Shown: one piece after another, positions 25,810 through 34,015 of the stretch | Numbering within the stretch: position 1 is the stretch's first letter | How the letters are laid out: each line of letters begins with the position of its first letter | Assembly: GCA_024680915.1 (NCBI GenBank) | Contig: JAILBN010000023.1 | Location: forward strand, 1 to 64,000 | DNA from: Treponemataceae bacterium | GTDB taxonomy: Bacteria > Spirochaetota > Spirochaetia > Treponematales > Treponemataceae | Reading direction: 5' to 3' | DNA: 64,000 nucleotides | Notes under the pieces: generated by a model | What the model was told of the DNA's origin: nothing | What the model saw: the letters and a program-made list of their open reading frames with translations, nothing else | Databases searched by the model: none | Position numbers and translations under genes: made by a program

Positions 25810-27319
25810 TGTGAGCACTTCCTCCTGCAATTGTGCGCATGATATTATCTTGCGAAAGCTCATCCTCTCTAAGCTCGCCTACAATATTGCGGTCTCGCAT
25901 GACTACAAGCCTTGAGCAGACATTCAGCATTTCCTGGATCTCAGAAGAGATGAAGGTAAGGCCTACGCCCTTTTCCGCAAGTTTCAGCACCTGTTTCTGA
26001 ATCTCAACCTTTGTACCGACATCGATACCACGGGTCGGTTCATCAAGGATGAGATACTGTGGATTCGTCAAAAGCCAGCGGGCAAGAATAACCTTCTGCT
26101 GGTTACCACCAGAAAGCGATTTTATCGGAGTATCCTTGGAGGCTGTCTTTATCTGGAGGAGTTTTATATATTCATCCGCGAATTTCTCAGCCTCTGCTTT
26201 AGAGAATGGCTTGAAAAATCCTTTCAGAACCTGAAGGGCAAGTATGATATTCTCACGGACTGACAAGTCCTGAATAATTCCATCCCCTTTTCTGTCTTCT
26301 GGAAGATAACCTATACCATTTCTCATGGCTTCAAGCGGCTTAGAGATTTTGACCTCTTTTCCACTGATTTTTACGGTTCCGCCAGTCACCCTGTCCGCCG
26401 CGAAAATAGCCCGGACACTCTCACTTCGGCCAGAACCAAGTAGACCTGTAAAGCCGTTGACTTCACCTTTCATCGTCCTGAAGTTGAATGGTTTTACACC
26501 TTCAGCACTGGAAAGACCAAATGTCTCATAGACGGCTTCCTTGTCTCCCTCATAAGATTTTTTCTGCTGCTTCAGTCTTGATATATCCTCAAGATCCTTT
26601 CCAAGCATGGCAGAAATAAGGTCGACCTTCGGCAGATCTTTTATCTCATATTCTCCGACAAGCTCACCATTGCGAAGAACGGTAATCTTGTCACAGACTT
26701 CATATACCTGATCTAGAAAGTGGGTAATAAAAATGATACCGACACCGTGAGCCTTCAATTCTCTCATAAGAGAGAACAAAAGTTCTACTTCCCGCTCATC
26801 AAGAGATGATGTCGGTTCGTCCAGAATAAGAACTTTACAATCCATATCCACAGCACGTGCGATTGCAACCATTTGCTGCACTGCTATTGAACATGTTCCC
26901 AGCTGCTGGGCTGCTCTTACCGGAATCTTCAATTTTTTTAATAATTCATCCGCTCTTTTTTCTTGTGAACGCCAATTAATAAAATGATATTTTCCGCGTC
27001 CTATAAACATATTCTCTGCGACGGTCAAATTGGGACACAGAGTTATTTCCTGATATACAGTACTTATACCCATATTCTGGGCATCTTGTGGAGACCTTAT
27101 GGAGACTGCATTATTGACACCATCTACCCGGATCTCACCGGAATCCATGGTATAAACACCGGTAAGAACTTTTACCAGTGTCGATTTTCCAGCTCCGTTC
27201 TCTCCCATCAATGCATGAATCTCGCCTTTGCAAAGAGTAAAATCTACATTATTTAAGGCTCTTACTCCAGGAAAAGTCTTTGATATTCCACGCATGGATA
27301 AAACAACATTATTTTTCAT
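25802..27319 (-). CDS. Sugar ABC transporter ATPase, tandem domain (YtfR/AraV-like)
   Basis: 505-residue fused double ATPase as in RbsA/MglA/YtfR. First domain: MGENGAGKSTLVKVLTGVY (Walker A), VYQEITLCPNL (Q loop), LILDEPTSSLD (Walker B). Second domain: GLLGSGRSESVRAIF with a degenerate Walker A, YLPEDRKGDGII, SLSGGNQQKVILARWLL signature and LILDEPTRGIDVGTK. The usual length. Lies downstream of an intrinsic attenuator, which should keep its level below that of the binding protein. Confidence 0.93.
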   Translation of the reverse strand: MKNNVVLSMRGISKTFPGVRALNNVDFTLCKGEIHALMGENGAGKSTLVKVLTGVYTMDSGEIRVDGVNNAVSIRSPQDAQNMGISTVYQEITLCPNLTVAENMFIGRGKYHFINWRSQEKRADELLKKLKIPVRAAQQLGTCSIAVQQMVAIARAVDMDCKVLILDEPTSSLDEREVELLFSLMRELKAHGVGIIFITHFLDQVYEVCDKITVLRNGELVGEYEIKDLPKVDLISAMLGKDLEDISRLKQQKKSYEGDKEAVYETFGLSSAEGVKPFNFRTMKGEVNGFTGLLGSGRSESVRAIFAADRVTGGTVKISGKEVKISKPLEAMRNGIGYLPEDRKGDGIIQDLSVRENIILALQVLKGFFKPFSKAEAEKFADEYIKLLQIKTASKDTPIKSLSGGNQQKVILARWLLTNPQYLILDEPTRGIDVGTKVEIQKQVLKLAEKGVGLTFISSEIQEMLNVCSRLVVMRDRNIVGELREDELSQDNIMRTIAGGSAHNE

Positions 27320-27349
27320 TGATGATTACCACCTGCTCTTTTACGGTGT

Positions 27350-27397
27350 AAAAAAAGGCGGCGTAAAATATGCGGGAAACACACATTTCACGCCGTA
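27350..27397 (-). terminator. Attenuator between binding-protein and ATPase genes
   Basis: Minus-strand RNA: an 11-bp stem (27387-27397 with about 27356-27366, one G-U) made of CGGCGTGAAAT / ATTTTACGCCG, followed by CC and seven U. Such partial terminators are common after the binding-protein gene of ABC operons. Confidence 0.7.
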
Positions 27398-27471
27398 CAT
27401 CAAAGAGATGCCGGATTTTGTAATCATCAGAACCTTTTCAGGTCCTGGTCACCGGCACCTATTACCTAAAA

Positions 27472-28425
27472 TTAGTCACCAAGACCGTATGTATCGATGT
27501 CAGCCTGTGTAAGTGTTCTTGCATCGAAACCTTTCTCTTCGTTGATAACTTTCTTTCCAGGAACTTTACCTGATTTGATGTAACCATCAATCAGAGCTGC
27601 CTGGAATGGTGAACACTGTCCATCATAGTTCCAGTTACCTGCGAGAAGCTCACGAAGAGCCCACTTGTTGCAGTCGAATCCCATAACAACTACGTCACCG
27701 TTTACACCGTGTGTAATACCAGCTTCGTCAAGAGCAGCTACAGCACCCTTAGCCATACCGTCGTTCTCAGCATAGATAACATTGAATTTCTCGCCTGAGT
27801 TGATAACAGCTTCTGTGATTTTCTTTGCTTCTGCTTCGTCCCATGTAGCTGTCTGCTGAACAACTTTATTCATTGCACCCTTAGCGAACTGAGCATCGAG
27901 AGCTCCTGTACGTCCGATCTGAGCATCTGAACCCATAGCACCCTGGATATGGATTACATTGTACTCAGGAAGCTTGAGTGAAAGCAGCCAATCTACAGCT
28001 GTGTCACCTTCTTTAGCCATGTCAGATACAACTGCGCACTCATAAAGATCTTCGCTTGTGTTGATCATGCGGTCAAAAAGGAATACTTTGATACCAACTT
28101 CTTTTGCTGATTTGAGGACTGTGTCCCATCCGTCTGTAGCGGCAGCTGAGATAAGAAGATAATCAACACCGTCTGTGATGAACTGTTTAGCTGCATTGAG
28201 CTGCTCATCGTTCTTAAGGCTGTAGTATGTCTTAGCGGAATAACCGTTAGCTTCATTAAATACTGTCTCGAAATCTTTTACGTTAGCAGCACGATATCCT
28301 GATTCTGATGGTGGGTTATTAACGATACCTACTTTGATAAGGTTTGAGCTTGCTTCTTTTCTTCCACCAGCGAAAATAGGAGCAACCAGCAACAGTGCCA
28401 TAAGAACCAACAAGAATTTTTTCAT
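27472..28425 (-). CDS. Periplasmic sugar-binding protein of ABC importer (YtfQ/AraU-like)
   Basis: 317-residue type I periplasmic binding protein. From ATG 28425, with AGGAGG seven bases upstream, the N-terminus MKKFLLVLMALLLVAPIFAG reads as a cleavable signal peptide (cut near IFA/GG); no lipobox Cys. Further features: VGIVNNPPSESGYRAANVKD, LLISAAATDGWDTVLKSAKE, KVFLFDRMI, NVIYAENDGMAKGAVAALDE. First gene of the importer operon. An upstream in-frame extension to 28527 has no ribosome site and is not used. Confidence 0.9.
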   Translation of the reverse strand: MKKFLLVLMALLLVAPIFAGGRKEASSNLIKVGIVNNPPSESGYRAANVKDFETVFNEANGYSAKTYYSLKNDEQLNAAKQFITDGVDYLLISAAATDGWDTVLKSAKEVGIKVFLFDRMINTSEDLYECAVVSDMAKEGDTAVDWLLSLKLPEYNVIHIQGAMGSDAQIGRTGALDAQFAKGAMNKVVQQTATWDEAEAKKITEAVINSGEKFNVIYAENDGMAKGAVAALDEAGITHGVNGDVVVMGFDCNKWALRELLAGNWNYDGQCSPFQAALIDGYIKSGKVPGKKVINEEKGFDARTLTQADIDTYGLGD

Positions 28426-29010
28426 AAATTCCTCCTCTTGAAAAATAAAAAACGTTTGTAGTTTCCATATAAATCCTGGTGAAAGTCTTCCCTCTCTTTC
28501 TAAACACAGGATGTATGGATAATGCAATATTAAGACCGAATCAAATAGAAGTACATGAAATAAATTATCAATCTTGTTTAATTTTTTTTGAAATTAAAGA
28601 ATCCCATACCTATTTTTTTTCATTTTTTTGCTGTTTTTTTGAAAAAAACTTTATTTTTTTCCGAAAAGGTTAAAAAAAATACGCTGTTAGAAAAAAGGCA
28701 TAAAATAAAAAAAAGCAGCCGTTCGGCACAAACGACTGCTTTTAATTACCCTTGTTGGATATCCAGACTTTTTTGCAAATTTTTATAAAAAAATCTACTG
28801 AAAATCTTGTTTGAATCCTTTTGTAATTTATAAGAAATAACAATTTCCGTACATGAGTTTTTTTAATAAAAAAAGTTAAACTTCTTAATGCAAAAATTTC
28901 TTTATAAAAAGGTAGTTTGTTTTTTTCCGAAAAGTTGAATTTTTTCCGATTTAAAAATATTATCCGATCTTGACCCCTTCCGCCATCCTTGACTTCTTCC
29001 TGCTGACTTG
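28426..29010. other. 585-bp gene-free, very AT-rich spacer
   Basis: Between the divergent binding-protein gene and the pheT promoter. It holds runs of T and A (about 28565-28700), a terminator-like hairpin at 28709-28742 and, at 28961-29000, two GTCAAG(G/A) repeats. A 92-codon minus frame at 28742-29020 has a TTG start, no ribosome site and low-complexity content, so I do not call it. The promoter for the importer should lie here but I cannot fix it. Confidence 0.6.
28709..28742 (-). terminator. Terminator-like hairpin upstream of the importer operon
   Basis: AAAAGCAG-n-CGTT / AACG-n-CTGCTTTT with a C/A mismatch, followed on the minus strand by TTTTTTTTATTTTATG. No gene ends here on that strand, so it either stops antisense transcription from the pheT side or is part of a long regulated leader. 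Confidence 0.45.
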
Positions 29011-29039
29011 TTGTATTCAAATAAAGAGTTTGATATAAT
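29011..29039 (+). promoter_or_regulatory. pheT promoter
   Basis: -35 TTGTAT (29011-29016), 17-bp spacer, -10 TATAAT (29034-29039). Transcription would start near 29046 and leave a short leader containing the AAGAGG ribosome site of pheT. Confidence 0.7.
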
Positions 29040-29068
29040 CACGTTATCACGGACAAAAGAGGTTAAAT

Positions 29069-30793
29069 ATGCCCAAAATTGAAGTCAATGAGAAACTTTT
29101 CTTCAACCTTCTCGGTGAGAAATACGATTATGATACACTCGAAGCTAAATTAACATGCGGAAAAGCCGAACTGGATGAAAAACCTGATACGTCAAAACCA
29201 GAAGATGAGCGCGTCATCAAAATAGAACTGAATGACACAAACAGACCGGATCTATGGTCAACGGGAGGAATCGCCCGTCAGCTCCGTATACACAGAACTG
29301 GAAAAATCTCTGATTTCAGCTCTTTTCTTTCCTACAATAAAAATTTCAAAGATTTTGGAAACCGTGTAGTTAATGTAGATCCTGAACTGAAAGAGATTCG
29401 CCCTTATATGACCGCCTTCGTCATTTCCGGCAAGCCCATTGATGAGCCGATGCTCCTGGATATTATCCAGACCCAGGAAAAGCTTTGCTGGAACTTCGGA
29501 CGGAAACGCCGCTCAATATCGATGGGTGTTTACCGCTCAGCACAAATCAAATGGCCGGTAAACTACCACGCAGTAGATCCTGACAAAACTTCCTTTGTAC
29601 CCCTTGCCTGCGATACTCCCATGACTTGCCGGCAAATACTTACAGACCATCCCAAGGGTAAAGAATACGGCTGGATTCTAGAAGGGAAAAAGAAATTCCC
29701 CCTCCTCAGCGACTCTACTGGAGAGACGATGTCCATGGCTCCTATCATCAACAGTGCTACACTCGGAGCAGTAAAAGTCGGTGACAGTGACCTTATGGTC
29801 GAAATGACAGGAACAGACATGGCGGGGCTTCTTCTCGCGACAAATATTGTTGCCTGTGATTTTGCAGATGCCGGCTATACGATTCTTCCCGTTCAGGTAA
29901 AGCATCCTTATGATACAGGATTTGGAAAAGATATAGTGACTCCTTTCTATTTCCAGGAAACTACAGACGCTAAACTTTCAGCTGTCAATAAGAGACTGGG
30001 CTCAAATCTTTCCTCAGAAGAGGTTATACAAGCCCTTGCCAAGATGGATTGTACAGCGAAAGTCACTGAAAAAGATGGTGACACCCTTTTCACAATAACA
30101 CCACCTCCTTACCGGAACGACTTCCTCCACGAGGTGGACGTTATAGAAGATATCATGATGGGTAAAGAGCTTTCTTTCTTTGCCCCGGAAAAGCCCCATG
30201 ACTTCACTATCGGCCGCCTGCTTCCTGTGACTCTTTTAAGCCGCAAGGCTAAAGAGCTTATGGTGGGAATGGGTTATCAGGAGATGATCTTCAACTATCT
30301 CGGCTCAAAGAAGGATTATATAGATAACATGAACATCGATGCTTCCGGTGTCATTGAGATTGCAAACCCAATGAGTGAGAACTATCAGTTTGTAAGGCCT
30401 TCTATAATAGCTTCCCTGCTTTCAGCGGAGGCAGGCTCAGCTAATGCCGTCTATCCCCATAAGGTTTTCGAAACAGGAAAGGTTTCCTTCCTCTGTGAGG
30501 AAGAGAACACAGGAACGAAAACGGTCCAGAGCCTTGGCTTCCTTACAGCTTCCGGCGACGCAAACTTCAACACAGCAGCCAGTGAAGTCGCCACTCTTCT
30601 TCACTTCCTCAATCAGGAATATGTAGTTTCAGAAGCCAACGACCCAAGATTCATCCCCGGTCGTCAGGCAAATATCATGAAGAATGGTAAGAACATAGGT
30701 ATTTTCGGCGAGATTCATCCTCAGGTGCTTGAGAATTGGCAGATTACGGTTCCCTGCGTCGCCGGTGAATTGAACTTAGAGGAGCTTCTGTAA
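29069..30793 (+). CDS. pheT: Phenylalanine-tRNA ligase beta subunit, archaeal/spirochaete type
   Basis: 574-residue PheRS beta chain. It is the short archaeal-like form, not the ~800-residue bacterial form: MPKIEVNEKLFFNLLGEKYD at the start, ELNDTNRPDLWSTGGIARQL (B5/B1 region), ITPPPYRNDFLHEVDVIEDI, and VFETGKVSF in the catalytic-like domain. No N-terminal EMAP tRNA-binding domain or C-terminal anticodon-binding domain is seen. Borrelia and Treponema are known to use this type. Charges tRNA-Phe with PheS in an alpha2-beta2 enzyme; pheS is not next to it. Confidence 0.93.
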   Translation: MPKIEVNEKLFFNLLGEKYDYDTLEAKLTCGKAELDEKPDTSKPEDERVIKIELNDTNRPDLWSTGGIARQLRIHRTGKISDFSSFLSYNKNFKDFGNRVVNVDPELKEIRPYMTAFVISGKPIDEPMLLDIIQTQEKLCWNFGRKRRSISMGVYRSAQIKWPVNYHAVDPDKTSFVPLACDTPMTCRQILTDHPKGKEYGWILEGKKKFPLLSDSTGETMSMAPIINSATLGAVKVGDSDLMVEMTGTDMAGLLLATNIVACDFADAGYTILPVQVKHPYDTGFGKDIVTPFYFQETTDAKLSAVNKRLGSNLSSEEVIQALAKMDCTAKVTEKDGDTLFTITPPPYRNDFLHEVDVIEDIMMGKELSFFAPEKPHDFTIGRLLPVTLLSRKAKELMVGMGYQEMIFNYLGSKKDYIDNMNIDASGVIEIANPMSENYQFVRPSIIASLLSAEAGSANAVYPHKVFETGKVSFLCEEENTGTKTVQSLGFLTASGDANFNTAASEVATLLHFLNQEYVVSEANDPRFIPGRQANIMKNGKNIGIFGEIHPQVLENWQITVPCVAGELNLEELL

Positions 30794-30819
30794 TAGAAAC
30801 TTTCCTTAACAATGGAATG

Positions 30820-30858
30820 GGCTGTCCTGAATGTTGGAGCTTCTCAACAAAGGGCAGC
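30820..30858 (+). terminator. Terminator after pheT
   Basis: GGCTGTCC / GGGCAGCC stem with one G-U, an inner TGTTG/CAACA hairpin, followed by seven T. It ends just before the convergent methyltransferase gene. Confidence 0.75.
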
Positions 30859-30864
30859 CTTTTT

Positions 30865-31647
30865 TTATCTCCGCTTCAGCTCATAGAGAATCACTGCCGC
30901 GGCCTGGGCAACATTCAGGCTTTCCATATCATCCGCAGGAGATGGTATCGTTACGAGATAATCACACAATCCTTTTATTTCACCTGACATTCCATGCTCT
31001 TCATTGCCCAGAACAACAAGGACTGGCATAAGCTTTTCCGTACCATCGGACCTTTTCTTTTTCCGGAGCACATTCATTTTTTCTATGCTTTCTTTTCCTC
31101 TCACATCAGTACCGAAAACAAGAATCCTGCCCTTTATATCAACTAAAAGGTTTTCCATGGACTTGACTGAGTATACATTTACTTTTTCCATACCGCCCTG
31201 CGCTACGCGGTATGCGCTTGTCGTTATCCCAGCCTGAGCCTCATCCAAAGGAATCACGATATTCCTTACGGCAAAAAAGGCTGCCGATCGTATAATTGCC
31301 CCAAGGTTATTGGCATTTCCGACTCTATCAAGTAAAAGAACGTCTTCTCCTTTCTCTACCCACCTGTTTACATCAGATGGCGAAAGCCGCAATATCTCAG
31401 GCTGTGGAATCATCGCCACCACGCCCTGATGATGGACGCTTCCACAAAGCTTCTCCAATTCAGAACCGCTTCCTACCTGGTTGTACGGAGCCTTTCTTTG
31501 AGCCATTGAACGGCATAAATCCCCGAACTGAGCTGCCCTGTCAGCTGTAAAATATAGTCTTTGTATCTTATCCGGACTGTTTCTCTCCAGTGATTTAACG
31601 GCCTCAAAGCCACAGACCGCAAGTTCCTTGTTCAATTTATTTTTCAT
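30865..31647 (-). CDS. TrmH/SpoU-family RNA 2'-O-methyltransferase
   Basis: 260-residue SPOUT methyltransferase. N-terminal substrate-binding region (LYFTADRAAQFGDLCRSMAQ) and a knotted C-terminal domain with the three family motifs: LDRVGNANNLGAIIRSAAFF, VLVVLGNEEHGMSGEI and IPSPADDMESLNVAQAAAVI. It should methylate a ribose in tRNA or rRNA with S-adenosylmethionine; RlmB- or YfiF-like, target uncertain. ATG 31647. Confidence 0.88.
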   Translation of the reverse strand: MKNKLNKELAVCGFEAVKSLERNSPDKIQRLYFTADRAAQFGDLCRSMAQRKAPYNQVGSGSELEKLCGSVHHQGVVAMIPQPEILRLSPSDVNRWVEKGEDVLLLDRVGNANNLGAIIRSAAFFAVRNIVIPLDEAQAGITTSAYRVAQGGMEKVNVYSVKSMENLLVDIKGRILVFGTDVRGKESIEKMNVLRKKKRSDGTEKLMPVLVVLGNEEHGMSGEIKGLCDYLVTIPSPADDMESLNVAQAAAVILYELKRR

Positions 31648-31683
31648 GACCCTAGGAATTTACCATGGAATAGATTAGGGTTC

Positions 31684-31700
31684 AAGATATCCCATATCTT
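31684..31700. repeat. Perfect inverted repeat upstream of the methyltransferase gene
   Basis: AAGATAT-CCC-ATATCTT, 7 bp on each side, 36 bp before the start of the TrmH-family gene and downstream of a TATAAT on the minus strand. Could be an operator or a small leader hairpin. Confidence 0.4.
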
Positions 31701-31763
31701 CAAACCTCTTTTTATCCCTTAATTATACTTGGTACAAAAAAGCTTTACTTTCCATTTTGACAA

Positions 31764-31792
31764 TTGATGAAAAAATGTCTTTTTGATATAAT
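31764..31792 (+). promoter_or_regulatory. Promoter of the ECF S-component gene
   Basis: -35 TTGATG (31764-31769), 17-bp spacer, -10 TATAAT (31787-31792). It gives an ~90-nt leader with a small AGCCG-T6-CGGCT hairpin (31845-31860) followed by CAATCTTTTT, which might act as an attenuator. Confidence 0.6.
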
Positions 31793-31887
31793 CCCATGAC
31801 TTTGCCGGAACTCTTCTATAAGTTTTTATTCCCGCTTGTCAAAAAGCCGTTTTTTCGGCTCAATCTTTTTATTTACGAGGTGTTTCT

Positions 31888-32517
31888 ATGGATAATACTT
31901 CAAGAAAAAACCGAAATTTCTCTATTGCCCTTACTGGTGCTATGGGTGCTCTTACAGTTTTATTCGCATTTACACGCCTGGGAATGATTCCTTGGTTCTC
32001 CGGGGCTTCAATCACAATACTTCACGTCCCTGTAATCCTTTGTACTTTAATCGCCGGTATTTGGGCTGGTTCAGGCGTCGGGCTTATTTTCGGTGTCAGT
32101 TCACTAATTGTTGCAGCTACACAGGGTGAAGGCCTGGATCTTTATTTCGTGAATCCTCTTATTTCTGTTTTGCCCCGTCTTTGTATTGCACCTGCCGTTT
32201 ACTTCTCTTTCTTAGGCTTCAAGAAAATCTCCCAGAAAACAAAATTCTTCCCTCTGGCTCTTTCTTATGGACTTTCTGCCTTTATAGGAACCATGGCAAA
32301 CTCCTTTCTTGTTTTGGGTGCCCTTGTCATCTCAGGTGCAATTCCTGTGGAAGTTATGTTCACAGTTCTTTTCTCGAATACACTTCTGGAAGCTGCCGCT
32401 GCTGTAATTATCTGTGTTGCTGTAATACTCATAAAAAATGCAACGATTTCTTCCAAAAACAAGAAATCAAAGTTTTCACAAATTAACGAAAGCTCTTCCG
32501 ACTCCACTGAAAAATAA
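31888..32517 (+). CDS. ECF transporter S component (substrate-specific subunit)
   Basis: 209-residue membrane protein with about six helices. N-terminal RNFSIALTGAMGALTVLFAF matches the conserved AxxxA-type first helix with which S components dock onto EcfT; GIWAGSGVGLIFGVSSLIVA and FIGTMANSFLVLGALVISG follow. No ATPase or EcfT gene lies nearby, so it probably uses a shared energising module (group II ECF). Vitamin or metal substrate cannot be told from sequence. Start at ATG 31888 after CGAGGTG. Confidence 0.82.
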   Translation: MDNTSRKNRNFSIALTGAMGALTVLFAFTRLGMIPWFSGASITILHVPVILCTLIAGIWAGSGVGLIFGVSSLIVAATQGEGLDLYFVNPLISVLPRLCIAPAVYFSFLGFKKISQKTKFFPLALSYGLSAFIGTMANSFLVLGALVISGAIPVEVMFTVLFSNTLLEAAAAVIICVAVILIKNATISSKNKKSKFSQINESSSDSTEK

Positions 32518-32524
32518 ATAATTC

Positions 32525-32544
32525 TGCCGGGTTTTTACCCGGCA
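32525..32544 (+). terminator. Hairpin after the ECF gene
   Basis: TGCCGGGT-TTTT-ACCCGGCA, 8-bp perfect stem. The following U run is missing (AATGACC), so it is a weak terminator or an mRNA-protecting end. Confidence 0.45.
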
Positions 32545-32602
32545 ATGACCAAAAGCTCCCCCACACTTGCAGTAATTCAAAAAATGAACGATTATTAATG
32601 AT

Positions 32603-34015
32603 ATGAAAATCATAATCGTAGGTGCAGGTTTTACTGGAACTCAGCTTGCAAAACGTCTTATCGATGAGAAAAACGATATTATTCTTATCGATAGAAATGA
32701 AGATATAGTACGCCATGTTTCCAACAGGTTGGATTGCATGGTTATGCAAGCTGACGGCAACAGTCTCTCCACACTGCAGGAAGCAGGCATCGCAGAGGCC
32801 GATGCCCTTGTTGCGGTTACTGGAACAGATGAGCTCAATATGATAACCTGCTCCCTTGTTAATTCCCTTTACCCTTCAGTGCTTAAAATTGCCCGTGTCA
32901 GGAATTATGACTACTATTTGAACTCCGCCAAAGATGACAACTCCTCAAAGCATCTTTATGGTATTGATTTTATGATACATCCCGATGTGGAGGCTGCGGA
33001 AGCTATTACGGCGGCAATTGAGCATGGTGCTGTCACCGAGGTCGTAGATCTTGAGAATACCGATTATGAGCTTATCCAGCTCAATATAGAAAAACATAGC
33101 CCCTTCAACGAGCAACCGATTCAATCTATAAGACAGCTGACTAACATTCCATTCCTTGTTGCCTACGTGGAAAAAAATGGGGTTTCCTCCATGCCTTCCG
33201 GAGCCACCATAATTCATGAAAATGACAGAATAGGTCTTCTGACTTCAAAGAACAACGTAACGGCTTTGCTTACTGTCTGTGGAGCAAGAATCCAAGAATT
33301 CCGCAAAATTGCTATACTTGGGGCAGGGAAAATTGGAACTGGAGTAGCTGATAAGCTTGTAGTTCATGAAAAAACAAATTTCCTGAGCCGTTTCCTTGAC
33401 ATCAGGAAAAAAATAACCAGAAAGATAGTAATGATTGATTCGGATGACAAGCTTACGAAAGAGGCTGCCGAACGTTTCCCAGAAATAAATGTTTTCAGGG
33501 CGGATATTGCAGACGAAAGTATTATCGACGAAGAAAACCTTTCTTCATACAACCTGATTATCGCGGCTTCCCATAATCATGAAAAGAACATGATTTCTTC
33601 TGCCTACTTGAAATCCCTTGGAGCCGAAAGAACCGTATGCCTTGTAACAAGCTCAAGTTATGCTTCCATTGCTCGTAACATAGGTATAGATGTGGCTATT
33701 CCTTTAAGGGATACTATAATCGACAGCATAATAAGCCATCTCCGTGGAAAAGGGGTTTCCAGTATCCATACCATTTCAGACAGCGGACTTGAGCTTGAGG
33801 AAATACAGATATCTGAAAAAGCCAGTATCACAGGAAAACCACTTAAAGAAATAGCCGAACCTGGCTTGTTCCTTATTTTGCTATACTGCCAAAAGGATAC
33901 AGAAAAATACGTGATACCGGATGGAAACACCAAGCTGGAGCAGGGTGATAAAATCATACTTATTGTCAATACAAAAGATGATAATCGGATTATGAACAAG
34001 TTCGGGATACAATAA
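32603..34015 (+). CDS. trkA: Trk potassium uptake regulatory subunit TrkA
   Basis: 470-residue cytoplasmic ring protein gating TrkH. Two halves, each NAD-binding TrkA_N plus TrkA_C: KIIIVGAGFTGTQLAKRLID and later KIAILGAGKIGTGVADKLVV, with VAVTGTDELNMITCSLV and IIAASHNHEKNMISSAYLKS, and a C-terminal EIQISEKASITGKPLKEIAE. The usual bacterial length. There is no good ribosome site before ATG 32603. Its stop overlaps the trkH start by one base (TAATG). Confidence 0.93.
   Translation: MKIIIVGAGFTGTQLAKRLIDEKNDIILIDRNEDIVRHVSNRLDCMVMQADGNSLSTLQEAGIAEADALVAVTGTDELNMITCSLVNSLYPSVLKIARVRNYDYYLNSAKDDNSSKHLYGIDFMIHPDVEAAEAITAAIEHGAVTEVVDLENTDYELIQLNIEKHSPFNEQPIQSIRQLTNIPFLVAYVEKNGVSSMPSGATIIHENDRIGLLTSKNNVTALLTVCGARIQEFRKIAILGAGKIGTGVADKLVVHEKTNFLSRFLDIRKKITRKIVMIDSDDKLTKEAAERFPEINVFRADIADESIIDEENLSSYNLIIAASHNHEKNMISSAYLKSLGAERTVCLVTSSSYASIARNIGIDVAIPLRDTIIDSIISHLRGKGVSSIHTISDSGLELEEIQISEKASITGKPLKEIAEPGLFLILLYCQKDTEKYVIPDGNTKLEQGDKIILIVNTKDDNRIMNKFGIQ

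Noticed and set aside
28742-29020. 92-codon minus-strand frame ending at the orphan hairpin
   Set aside because: TTG start, no ribosome site, Lys/Phe/Ile-rich low-complexity product expected from AT-rich DNA, and it overlaps the pheT promoter.
31845-31880. Riboswitch (preQ1 or similar) before the ECF S-component gene
   Set aside because: The leader has one short hairpin and a broken T run; no known aptamer core can be recognised.
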